Shown here: positions 57,303-64,000 of the stretch, piece by piece
How the letters are laid out: each line of letters opens with the position of its first letter
Numbering within the stretch: the first letter of the stretch is position 1
From: Nocardia sp. SYP-A9097
GTDB taxonomy: Bacteria > Actinomycetota > Actinomycetes > Mycobacteriales > Mycobacteriaceae
Length of the DNA stretch: 64,000 bases
Assembly: GCF_009649815.1 (NCBI RefSeq)
Contig: NZ_WJIC01000007.1
Coordinates: 1-64,000 of the forward strand
Reading direction: 5' to 3'
The notes under the pieces: model-generated
Databases searched by the model: none
Told to the model about the DNA's origin: nothing
What the model saw: only the letters and a program-made list of their open reading frames with translations
Made by a program: the position numbers and the translations under genes

Positions 57303-57343
57303 AAGCCCGGCATCCGTGAATCGGATTGCCGGGCTTCGTTTTT
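57303..57343 (+). terminator. Intrinsic terminator after fecB
   Basis: A stem AAGCCCGGCA...TGCCGGGCTT extended by ATCCG / CGGAT pairs (one bulge) and followed by CGTTTTT begins 26 bp after the fecB stop. This is the most canonical terminator in the window, and it also faces the nrdF 3' end. Confidence 0.85.
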
Positions 57344-57356
57344 CAGCGAGCGGGAA

Positions 57357-58319
57357 TTAGAACTCCCAGTCCTCGTCCTCGGTGTTCACGGCCTTGCCGA
57401 TGACGTAGCTGGAGCCCGAGCCGGAGAAGAAGTCATGATTCTCATCGGCATTGGGTGACAATGCCGACAGGATCGCCGGGTTCACATCGCACTCGTCCTT
57501 GGGGAACAGGCCCTCGTAGCCGAGGTTCATCAGCGCCTTGTTGGCGTTGTAGCGCAGGAACTTCTTGACGTCCTCGGTGAGACCGACCTCGTCGTACAGA
57601 TCCTGGGTGTACTCGACCTCGTTCTCGTACAGCTCGAACAGCAGCTCGAAGGTGTACGCCTTGAGCTCATCGCGCTCGGCCTGCGAGATCAGCTCCAGGC
57701 CCTTCTGGAACTTGTAGCCGATGTAGTAGCCGTGCACGGCCTCATCGCGAATGATCAGGCGGATCATGTCTGCGGTATTGGTGAGCTTGGCCCGCGAGGA
57801 CCAGTGCATGGGCAGGTAGAAGCCGGAGTAGAACAGGAAGGACTCCAGCAGGGTGGAGGCCACCTTGCGCTTGAGCGGGTCCTCACCGTTGTAGTAGTCC
57901 AGCACGATCTCGGCCTTGCGCTGCAGGTTCCGATTCTCCTCGGACCAGCGGAAGGCTTCGTCGATCTCCTTGGAGGAGCAGAGCGTGGAGAAGATCTGGC
58001 TGTAGCTCTTCGCGTGCACGGACTCCATGAACGCGATATTGGTGTAGACCGCTTCCTCGTGCGGGGTCAGCGCATCCGGAATGAGGCTGACCGCGCCGAC
58101 CGTGCCCTGGATGGTGTCCAGCAGGGTCAGGCCGGTGAAAACCCGCATGGTCAGCTGCTTCTCGCTGGGGGTCAGCGTGGCCCACGACGGAATGTCATTG
58201 GAGACCGGCACCTTCTCCGGCAACCAGAAGTTGCCGGTGAGTCGATCCCAGACCTCCGCGTCCTTCTCGTCCAGCACACGGTTCCAGTTGATCGCCGATA
58301 CCCGACTGATCAGTTTCAC
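57357..58319 (-). CDS. nrdF: Class Ib ribonucleotide reductase small subunit
   Basis: A 320-aa NrdF: YTNIAFMESVHAKSYSQIFSTLCSSKEIDEAF with metal-ligand E and H, VASTLLESFLFYSGFYLP near the second ligand set, RLIIRDEAVHGYYIGYKFQKGLE with the last E and H ligands, and the C-terminal NTEDEDWEF that docks in NrdE. It provides the radical for deoxyribonucleotide synthesis. It corresponds to NrdF2 (Rv3048c). nrdHIE are not in the window. Two NrdR-like boxes lie upstream. Confidence 0.95.
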   Translation of the reverse strand: MKLISRVSAINWNRVLDEKDAEVWDRLTGNFWLPEKVPVSNDIPSWATLTPSEKQLTMRVFTGLTLLDTIQGTVGAVSLIPDALTPHEEAVYTNIAFMESVHAKSYSQIFSTLCSSKEIDEAFRWSEENRNLQRKAEIVLDYYNGEDPLKRKVASTLLESFLFYSGFYLPMHWSSRAKLTNTADMIRLIIRDEAVHGYYIGYKFQKGLELISQAERDELKAYTFELLFELYENEVEYTQDLYDEVGLTEDVKKFLRYNANKALMNLGYEGLFPKDECDVNPAILSALSPNADENHDFFSGSGSSYVIGKAVNTEDEDWEF

Positions 58320-58375
58320 GCCCGTTCACTCACCCTCTCCAGCCCACCGGCCCGTTGCAGACTTCCTTACCTTGA

Positions 58376-58423
58376 ACACTACTACTGGTGCCGGACAAGA
58401 AAGCCCATCACAAGACCTTGTGT
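58376..58423. promoter_or_regulatory. Tandem NrdR-like boxes upstream of nrdF
   Basis: Box 1 ACACTACTACTGGTGC (58376-58391) and box 2 TCACAAGACCTTGTGT (58408-58423) each fit the NrdR pattern ACACWATATATWGTGT in most positions. They start 32 bp apart, three helical turns, the spacing known for NrdR pairs. They lie in the 121-bp gap between mgtE and nrdF. Confidence 0.6.
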
Positions 58424-58440
58424 CTTCAAGTGGTTGCTGA

Positions 58441-59862
58441 TCAGATGCCGAGCACCAGTTTCGCGGTCATGAAATAGATCACCAGACCGGTCGCGTCGAC
58501 CAGCGTGGTCACCATCGGGGCCGAGATCACAGCCGGATCGATGCGCAGCTTCTTGGCCAGCAGCGGCATGGTGCCGCCGATGGTGGCCGCCCAACCGCAG
58601 ATGATGATCAGCGTAATACCAACCACCAGACCGATTTTCGCGCCCACGAAGAGCGCGGCGATGACCATGCCGACCACGGCCAGCATGGCCCCGAGCAGCA
58701 GGCCCACCCGGCATTCGCGCCAGATCACCTTGAACAGGTCCGAGACACGCACCTCGCCAACGGCCAGCGCACGCACACACGTGGTGGCCGCCTGCGCTCC
58801 CGCATTGCCGCCCGCGCCGATGAGCAGTGGAATGAACAGCGCCAGATGCGCTGCCTGCGCGAGGGTTCCCTCGAACACATCCGTCACCGTCACCGTGAGC
58901 GTGGCCGCCACCAGCAGCAGCATCAGCCACAGCGCGCGGTAGCGGGCCAGCTGGAATACCCCGGCCGCCATATAGTGACCGGCCCACGGGGTGGTGCCCG
59001 CCTGGCGCGCCACATCCTCGGAGTCGGCGGCCTCGATGACCTCGATGGCGTCATCGATGGTGAGCAGGCCGACCAGTCGGTCCTCGCTGTCCACCACCGG
59101 CAGATTGATCAGGTTCGCGCCCTGCATGAGCCGGGCCGCCTTCTCCGCCGAATCGGTGGCGCGAGCGAAAACCGGTTCGGAGACAACGAGATCCGCGATC
59201 ATGGCATCGGGCGAACTGAGCACCAGATCACGCAGTTCGACCACGCCGATCAGGCGGCGGCCCGCATCCACCACGGGCAGGGTGTAGACGGTCTCCGCGT
59301 TCGAGCCCTTGGTGCGCACGGTCTGCAAGGCGGCCGAGACCGGCAGATTACGCGGCAGCGCAACAACTTCCGGTGTCATATAGAAGCCGACCGAACCCTC
59401 GGGGTAGCCCAGCAGCAACGCCGTCATCCGACGCTCCTCCTGGCTCAGCCCGGCCAGCACCTTCTTGGCGACCTTGGCGGGAGCCTCGCGCAACATGCGG
59501 GCGCGATCGTCCGGATCCATCTCCTCGACCAGATCGCGGAAGCTCTGATCGCGCAGACCGGTCAGGATCTGCTGCTGATCGACGGGCTCGAGCTCCTCGA
59601 ACACATCGAGGGCGCGATCCTTGTCCAACAGCCGGAAGGCCATGCCCGCCTCGACGGCGTCCATCCGCGCGAGTTCATCGGCGATGACGTGCGGCGGATG
59701 ATTGTCCAGCCACTCCAGGGTCGCGGCCAGGTGATGGCAGTCGACGATATCGCGCAGCGAATCACCTTGCGCGCGAAGGGAATCGGCGCCCGCATCGGTA
59801 TGGGCGGGCAGCGTGAGGACAGTGGGCAGCGTCGGAACGACGGGCAGATCGGTCTGCGTCAT
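58441..59862 (-). CDS. mgtE: MgtE-type magnesium transporter
   Basis: A 473-aa protein: an N-terminal superhelical domain (LEWLDNHPPHVIADELARMDAVEAGMAFRLLDKDRALDVFEEL, EEMDPDDRARML), two CBS domains (FYMTPEVVALPRNLPVSAALQTV; LVVSEPVFARATDSAEKAARLMQ) and five transmembrane helices with the channel signature PLLIGAGGNAGAQAATTCVRALAVGEV. It imports magnesium, with gating by magnesium bound to the N and CBS domains. GAGG lies 9 nt before the ATG. The leader upstream is long and carries a short ORF that may sense magnesium. Confidence 0.94.
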   Translation of the reverse strand: MTQTDLPVVPTLPTVLTLPAHTDAGADSLRAQGDSLRDIVDCHHLAATLEWLDNHPPHVIADELARMDAVEAGMAFRLLDKDRALDVFEELEPVDQQQILTGLRDQSFRDLVEEMDPDDRARMLREAPAKVAKKVLAGLSQEERRMTALLLGYPEGSVGFYMTPEVVALPRNLPVSAALQTVRTKGSNAETVYTLPVVDAGRRLIGVVELRDLVLSSPDAMIADLVVSEPVFARATDSAEKAARLMQGANLINLPVVDSEDRLVGLLTIDDAIEVIEAADSEDVARQAGTTPWAGHYMAAGVFQLARYRALWLMLLLVAATLTVTVTDVFEGTLAQAAHLALFIPLLIGAGGNAGAQAATTCVRALAVGEVRVSDLFKVIWRECRVGLLLGAMLAVVGMVIAALFVGAKIGLVVGITLIIICGWAATIGGTMPLLAKKLRIDPAVISAPMVTTLVDATGLVIYFMTAKLVLGI

Positions 59863-59954
59863 GGCGGAACACCTCAGCCGAGTGGCGAGTCAGGGGTGAA
59901 CGGATGGAAGCACCAGGTCACACCGCGAGGCACCTACCCCGTCGCCGCGAAGAA

Positions 59955-60014
59955 CTACCGGCAATACGAGGGGGCGGCGCCGCGCGGCCTTCGACTAGGG
60001 GGCTCGCTACGCAT
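59955..60014 (-). CDS. Putative mgtE leader peptide, 19 aa
   Basis: ATG at 60014 preceded at 8 nt by a perfect AGGAGG (60023-60028), stop TAG at 59957-59955, encoding MRSEPPSRRPRGAAPSYCR. It ends 92 bp before the mgtE start. The early acidic-proline-proline run followed by arginines recalls the proline-rich MgtL peptide of Salmonella, whose translation is destabilised at low magnesium and thereby controls the magnesium transporter mRNA. The excellent ribosome site and the composition support a real regulatory ORF; function is inference. Confidence 0.45.
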   Translation of the reverse strand: MRSEPPSRRPRGAAPSYCR

Positions 60015-60242
60015 GCGACCCACCTCCTCGAAGCCGTCGTACACCGATAGATTCACCCGCCGTTTGCGGGTGCGCCTGCCGCACCGGGTTCGAATTCCCC
60101 CGCATACGACATAAAAGCAGTCCATGTGCAGAATACAGGCAGTAGCTGCGACCCGCCCGCGCGGTGTAGCACCTCACGGCGCGAAGGACGCTGACAGGAC
60201 AGCCTCGACCCCGCCGACCATTCCGTGAGAGGGTCGGGTGGG

Positions 60243-60274
60243 GTGGATCCCGGCCACGAACACGTCGGGATGAC
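60243..60274 (+). repeat. Dispersed 32-bp hairpin repeat, copy 3
   Basis: It starts GTGGATCCCGGC and ends TCGGGATGAC, matching copies at 40323 and 40683 outside the loop with small changes. It is followed by degenerate GCCGGAAYGACA units at about 60288, 60310 and 60349. Confidence 0.6.
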
Positions 60275-60451
60275 GCGGGGACCGCATGCCGGAATGGCAG
60301 AGACCGCGCGCCGGAACGACAAGGGCCGCACGTCATGGTCGGCGGGACGCCGGAATGACAGGCGGCGGGACGTCGAACATTGTGGGGTGACAGGCAGATG
60401 GGCGGCTGATAATTTTCCGATCATTTCGCCGTCATGGGCGCTCCGGATACG

Positions 60452-60480
60452 TTGGGCGGCCGTTCGACATGGCCTACGCT
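60452..60480 (+). promoter_or_regulatory. Promoter of a probably leaderless response-regulator message
   Basis: TTGGGC (60452-60457) and TACGCT (60475-60480) have a 17-bp spacer. The GTG start codon lies at 60489, 8 bp after the -10 box, where transcription itself should begin, and no ribosome site is present. This is the layout of a leaderless transcript. Confidence 0.55.
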
Positions 60481-60488
60481 CTGGCTCT

Positions 60489-61154
60489 GTGCGTGTTTTG
60501 GTGTTGGAGGACGATCAGCAACTCAGTCGAGAAGTGACCGATGGTTTGCGGTCGGCGGGGTTCGCGGTGGATTTCGCCTATGACATCGCCGACGCCGACT
60601 TCAAGATCGCCATCAATCGCTACGACTGCCTGGTCGTGGACCGCGGCCTGCCCGATGGCGACGGCCTGGACCTGGTCGCCGGGGCCCGGCACGCCGGGCA
60701 CACCATGCCCGCGCTCATGCTCACCGGCCGCGACGGACTCGATGATCGGCTCGCCGGATTCGAACAGGGCGCGGACGACTACCTGACCAAACCCTTCGCG
60801 CTCCCCGAACTGGTGATGCGGGTGCGGGCGCTGTGCCGTCGGCGCGAACAGCCCACCGCCTCGCGAATAGCGGTGGCGGACATCGATATCGACCTCATGC
60901 GGCGCCGGGTCACCCGCGGCGGCATCATGCTGTCGCTGACACCGAAGGAGTTCGCGGTGCTCGAACTCATGGCGACCCGGCGCGGCAGTGTGGTCACCCG
61001 CACCGACCTCATCGAATGCTGCTGGGACGAAATGGCCGAGCCCGCATCGAATGTGGTGGACGCCGTGGTGGCGAAGTTGCGCCGCAAGCTCGGCGAGCCC
61101 TCTGTCATCGAAACCGTGCGTGGCACAGGGTTTCTCATCGGTGGGGCCGCATGA
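60489..61154 (+). CDS. OmpR-family response regulator
   Basis: A 221-aa regulator: receiver domain (VLVLEDDQQLSREVTDGLRSAGF, phosphoacceptor D51 in CLVVDRGLPDGDGLDL, LMLTGRD, DDYLTKPF) and winged-helix DNA-binding domain (RRVTRGGIMLSLTPKEFAVLELMATRRGSVVTRTDLIECCWD, VVAKLRRKLGEPSVIETVRGTGFLI). The GTG at 60489 is fixed by the start of homology. The stop overlaps the kinase ATG by 4 nt. Confidence 0.93.
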   Translation: MRVLVLEDDQQLSREVTDGLRSAGFAVDFAYDIADADFKIAINRYDCLVVDRGLPDGDGLDLVAGARHAGHTMPALMLTGRDGLDDRLAGFEQGADDYLTKPFALPELVMRVRALCRRREQPTASRIAVADIDIDLMRRRVTRGGIMLSLTPKEFAVLELMATRRGSVVTRTDLIECCWDEMAEPASNVVDAVVAKLRRKLGEPSVIETVRGTGFLIGGAA

Positions 61155-62455
61155 GTTCGCATCGTTCGCCAGCGGTCGCGCGGTTGCGCCGGGCGCGCTG
61201 GATGATGACCGGGCTGGTGACCGTCATCACCGCGACCGCGGTGCTGGTGCTGGGTTTCGTGGCCGCCACCATCGATTCGCATTCGCGCGCCATCGAAGCC
61301 GACCGGCAGGTCGAGAAGGTGGCGGCCGGGCTCGCGCGCGCCATTCAGCACGATGAGAAGAACGCGCTGGACCTGTCCACGGTGATAGACGACGAGCTGG
61401 CGCAGAGCTCCACCGCGGTGGTGGTGCTGGTGCGCGAGCAGGGTCAGCCGTGGAAGCAGTCGCATACCTATCAGCGCTCACTCATGCCGGCCGACAGTGA
61501 GATCAGCACCCTGGCCACGCAGGTCGAGGACAATTCCGAAGGCGCGCTGTACAAGTCGCTGCGGCGCACCTCCACCGATATCACCGGGCGGTCGGTGATC
61601 GTGGTGGGAACGCCGGTGTACTGGACGGATTGGGACAATATCGTGGTCATCCTGGCCGCCGACCAATCCATGGACAATCCGGATCAGCATCGAATGCTGT
61701 TGTGGGCGTTGGCGATCGGTGGCCTCGCGCTGATCGCGGTCTCCACCGCCGCCGCGTATCTGCTGTCGGGCCGCAGCCAGAGTCAAGCGCTGCGCATGCT
61801 GGACGAACACGAACAGTTCCTGGGCGATGCCGCACACGAATTGCGCACGCCCCTGACCACTTTGAAGCTGCTCACCGAATCCCGCCCGAAACCCGATGAG
61901 GTCCAGCACACCCTGGCCGAGGCCCGCCGCCTCGCCGACCGGATGGCCCGCCTGGTCACCGGCCTGCTGGCGCGCGCCCGAATGCAAACGGGCATAGCCG
62001 AGCCCGAACGCACCATGCTGCGCCTGGACCAACTCGCCGAAGCGGTGGCCGAGGAGGCCGCCGATGAGCGCATCCTCGTCACCGCCCACCCCTCGGTGGT
62101 CGTCGGTGACCCCCAACTACTGGGCCTGGCCATCCGAAACATGCTGGAGAACGGCCTCACCCACGGCGCGGTGAACCGCTCCGCCCCCGTCGAGGTCCAT
62201 ATCGCCGAGGGCCGGGTGAGCGTGCGCGACCACGGCCCCGGCGTAGACCCCGTCATGTCCGCCAGCCCCTTCAACCGCGGCTCGGCGGGCCGCACCGGCC
62301 GCAATGGCATCGGCCTGGCCCTGGTCGCCTGGGTCGCCCAGGCCCACGGCGGCAACGCCTCCATCGAACCCGCGGTCGGCGGCGGCACCATAGCCACCCT
62401 CTGGCTGCCGCCCGCGGACCTCACCGCGGGCACGCCGACCGGGTCACGAATGTAA
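61151..62455 (+). CDS. Sensor histidine kinase
   Basis: A 434-aa kinase: TM1 (WMMTGLVTVITATAVLVLGFVAATI), a roughly 150-residue extracytoplasmic sensor, TM2 (LLWALAIGGLALIAVSTAAAYLLS), HisKA with FLGDAAHELRTPLTTLKLLTES (H229), and a HATPase_c domain (RNMLENGLTHGA, VSVRDHGPGVDP, GRNGIGLALVAWVAQAHGG). No full HAMP domain is evident. It is coupled to the response regulator. Ligand and target genes are unknown; mgtE is the nearest membrane function. Confidence 0.92.
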   Translation: MSSHRSPAVARLRRARWMMTGLVTVITATAVLVLGFVAATIDSHSRAIEADRQVEKVAAGLARAIQHDEKNALDLSTVIDDELAQSSTAVVVLVREQGQPWKQSHTYQRSLMPADSEISTLATQVEDNSEGALYKSLRRTSTDITGRSVIVVGTPVYWTDWDNIVVILAADQSMDNPDQHRMLLWALAIGGLALIAVSTAAAYLLSGRSQSQALRMLDEHEQFLGDAAHELRTPLTTLKLLTESRPKPDEVQHTLAEARRLADRMARLVTGLLARARMQTGIAEPERTMLRLDQLAEAVAEEAADERILVTAHPSVVVGDPQLLGLAIRNMLENGLTHGAVNRSAPVEVHIAEGRVSVRDHGPGVDPVMSASPFNRGSAGRTGRNGIGLALVAWVAQAHGGNASIEPAVGGGTIATLWLPPADLTAGTPTGSRM

Positions 62456-62466
62456 CCAGGAGGGGC

Positions 62467-62920
62467 TCAATTGGGGTTCACGAGAACGAATTTGCTCGCG
62501 ATACCGTCGTTCAGATCTCGATAGACCGCTACCGCGTCCTCCAAGGGGCGCGACACCGCCGGATCGGGGACGGGTAGTTCGCCGCATTCGAAGGCACGGC
62601 GCAGTTTCTCGAGTGCGGCCGCGCTGGCGACCACATCGTGCAGTAGCGAATTGACGCCGATGATGTCGGCCCCGCGACGGTACAGGTCCAGCACCGGAAC
62701 GTGGGCATGGCCGTCGGCGGGTGCCGGAGGTCACCGCGGCGCGGTCGAGTGCCTCGAGCGCGGTGAGGTACGGGACACCGCACGCGGCGGCCTGCTCGAA
62801 CGAGAGATTGGCGGGTTTGAGCGCTATGCCGTCCGCGGCGATGGTGAGCAGTTCGGCGTGCGTGCCGTTGCGGGTGAAGCCCAATCCTTTACCGCTGCCC
62901 CATACTTCACGGCCGATCAA
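62467..62920 (-). pseudogene. Truncated quinone oxidoreductase / zinc-type dehydrogenase
   Basis: The minus strand carries two pieces of an MDR-family oxidoreductase in different frames. The first (62920 to about 62728) reads IGREVWGSGKGLGFTRNGTHAELLTIAADGIALKPANLSFEQAAACGVPYLTALEALDRAAVTSGT. The second (about 62725 to 62467) reads DGHAHVPVLDLYRRGADIIGVNSLLHDVVASAAALEKLRRAFECGELPVPDPAVSRPLEDAVAVYRDLNDGIASKFVLVNP. The catalytic N-terminal third and nearly all of the NADPH-binding fold (about 100 residues) are missing at the junction, so the gene cannot make an active enzyme. Confidence 0.85.
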
Positions 62921-63002
62921 TCACTTCAACTTTCAGATCACATTAGCAGCGGTAAAGAGATTTGCTGCGGTAGCGGGCCGCTCGGGGTAATCTGGGCGTC
63001 CC

Positions 63003-63656
63003 ATGGCTCTGGAATCACTCACAATGGTGCGGCACGGCGAGAGCGCCGGGAATGCCGCGGCGGCGCGGGCGGCGCTCGCCGAGTCGGAGGTATTCGACAG
63101 CGGTACAAGAGATCCCGATTCGCCGCTGACCGAGTTGGGGCGGCGGCAGGCGGGGGCGGTGGGCGCGTGGCTCGCCGGACGGCCCGAGCGGCGGTGGACG
63201 GTGTGGTGTTCGCCGTATCTGCGTGCCCGGGAGACCGCCGATATCGCGCTGCGCGGGACGACCGTATCGGCGTCTCGGGTGGATGAGCGGTTGCGGGATC
63301 GGGATATCGGGAGTTTGCACGGGCTCACCGAATTGGGGTGGAGGCGGCGCTATCCCGAGGAGCTCGCGCGGCGGGAACGGCTGGGGCGGTTCTACTATCG
63401 GCCGCCGGGTGGGGAATCGTGGACCGATGTCGCACTGCGATTGCGGACGTTGCTGCCCGAATTGGACGGGCACGTACTGGTTTTCGCGCATGACATCGTC
63501 GTGGTGATGATGCGGTATGTGCTCGACAATCTCGACGAGAACGCCATACTGGCCATCGAGAAGAACCAGATCCGCAATGCCTCGATCAGTCGCTGGGAGC
63601 GATCGGGATCGCGACTCGTGCGCGCCGGATACAACGAGACCGCGCACCTGGGCTGA
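63003..63656 (+). CDS. Histidine phosphatase family protein
   Basis: A 217-aa phosphoglycerate-mutase-like enzyme: MVRHGESAGN (RHG with H11), CSPYLRARETADIAL, DERLRDRDIGSLHG and VFAHDIVVVMM, where AHD replaces the commoner SHG/THG. All the catalytic histidines and arginines appear present. Substrate unknown; similar proteins are broad phosphatases. The ATG at 63003 is the only sensible start. No operon partner is visible. Confidence 0.87.
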   Translation: MALESLTMVRHGESAGNAAAARAALAESEVFDSGTRDPDSPLTELGRRQAGAVGAWLAGRPERRWTVWCSPYLRARETADIALRGTTVSASRVDERLRDRDIGSLHGLTELGWRRRYPEELARRERLGRFYYRPPGGESWTDVALRLRTLLPELDGHVLVFAHDIVVVMMRYVLDNLDENAILAIEKNQIRNASISRWERSGSRLVRAGYNETAHLG

Positions 63657-63811
63657 GCGAGGGTCGCGCAGGTTCTTGTGAGATATCACCGAATGAGGGG
63701 CCTCACATTGCGCGCCTTCACAGCGAGCCACCAACTTCACCCTCTCCGGCCCGCCGTGCGTTAGCGTTTCGTTACCGGAGGGCCTGCCCCCGGTGGGTGG
63801 AAGGAGCGCCG

Positions 63812-64000
63812 ATGGCCGTCGAAATTCCGGCCCGCGCCGGACTCATTATCTCCGGCACCCCGATGTCCTCGCCATTACAGGACGTCGGACCGTTGGCCCG
63901 GCATATGGTCGGGCACTTCATGGAAACCGTCGCACCGTGCGGAACCCTGCCCGGCGACGCCCTGCACGGGGATGTCACCGCCATCACCCGCATGTGCCTC
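63812..64000 (+). CDS. PucR-family regulator, N-terminal part (partial)
   Basis: The frame from ATG 63812 (AAGGAG 5 nt upstream) runs off the window edge after 63 codons: PLQDVGPLARHMVGHFMETVAPCGTLPGDALHGDVTAITRMCL. This matches the RsbRD-like N-terminal domain of actinobacterial PucR/CdaR-type regulators, which end in a PucR HTH beyond the window. The call rests on the short visible part. Confidence 0.6.
   Translation, partial: MAVEIPARAGLIISGTPMSSPLQDVGPLARHMVGHFMETVAPCGTLPGDALHGDVTAITRMCL

Larger units (their letters stand above)
59863..60488. other. 626-bp region: mgtE leader and repeat cluster
   Basis: Between mgtE and the response regulator gene there is no ordinary gene. The left part (59863-60060) is the mgtE leader with a 19-codon ORF and GC-rich foldable segments (for example GCCGCGCGGC near 59980). 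The right part (60243-60390) holds copy 3 of the 32-bp repeat, degenerate related units, and the response-regulator promoter (60452-60480). The longer open frames across it are low-complexity and show no homology. Confidence 0.5.

Noticed and set aside
59863..59990. Possible M-box magnesium riboswitch before mgtE
   Set aside because: TAGGTGCCTCG is only loosely like the conserved GGTGAGGCTCC core and the other conserved segments are not seen. A covariance search would be needed.
60053..60110. GGTTCGAATTCC resembling a tRNA T-loop upstream of the mgtE leader
   Set aside because: The flanking bases cannot form the T-stem, and no acceptor, D or anticodon arm surrounds it.

Overview
The window is a high-GC actinobacterial chromosome segment, most likely from Nocardia or a close relative in the Mycobacteriales. 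GTG and TTG starts are frequent, many start/stop codons overlap by 4 nt (ATGA/GTGA), and a long run of genes follows the Mycobacterium tuberculosis Rv3026c-Rv3048c order: OlsB/OlsA-like acyltransferases, fixB-fixA, the methylglucose lipopolysaccharide (MGLP) triad, an Rv3034c-like hexapeptide acyltransferase, Rv3035, Rv3037c, Rv3038c, echA17, a Nudix hydrolase, an Rv3041c ABC ATPase, serB2, ctaD, fecB and nrdF2. I compared this order from memory, not by alignment. No rRNA, tRNA, CRISPR array or insertion sequence was seen.

Layout. 0.1-5.9 kb: a hydroxycinnamate (ferulate-type) catabolic island with aldehyde dehydrogenase, MarR regulator, feruloyl-CoA hydratase/lyase, feruloyl-CoA synthetase, a decayed amidohydrolase and an IclR regulator. 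The same 15-bp inverted repeat stands before ech and before iclR. 6.0-8.4 kb: a membrane-anchored, proline-rich protein with a polymorphic-toxin-like C-terminus, overlapped by a small acidic probable immunity gene. 8.4-15.4 kb: a giant single-chain acyl-CoA carboxylase, a small companion gene and an AraC regulator. 15.5-25.9 kb: acyltransferase pair, QueA-like/SDR pair, PadR-controlled DrrAB-type exporter, type II NADH dehydrogenase, LysR regulator and small proteins. 26-31.6 kb: electron-transfer flavoprotein genes diverging from the MGLP triad. 31.7-42.3 kb: accessory genes (beta-lactamase-fold esterase behind a KstR-type box, orphan AbrB antitoxin plus secreted cupin, multicopper oxidase, two-component system, two regulators with a decayed TetR) around conserved Rv3034c- and Rv3035-like genes. 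42.4-58.3 kb: the conserved Rv3037c-Rv3048c-like block with small insertions. 58.4-64 kb: MgtE with a long leader holding a 19-codon upstream ORF, a two-component system, a broken quinone oxidoreductase, a histidine phosphatase and the start of a PucR-type regulator.

The most interesting items are the toxin/immunity pair at 6.0-8.36 kb, the mgtE leader peptide (59955-60014), the shared operator of the hydroxycinnamate island, tandem NrdR-like boxes before nrdF, a KstR-type box before the esterase, a 22-bp palindrome between fixA and the MGLP genes, and a dispersed 32-bp hairpin repeat whose inverted copies bracket a dead TetR gene.
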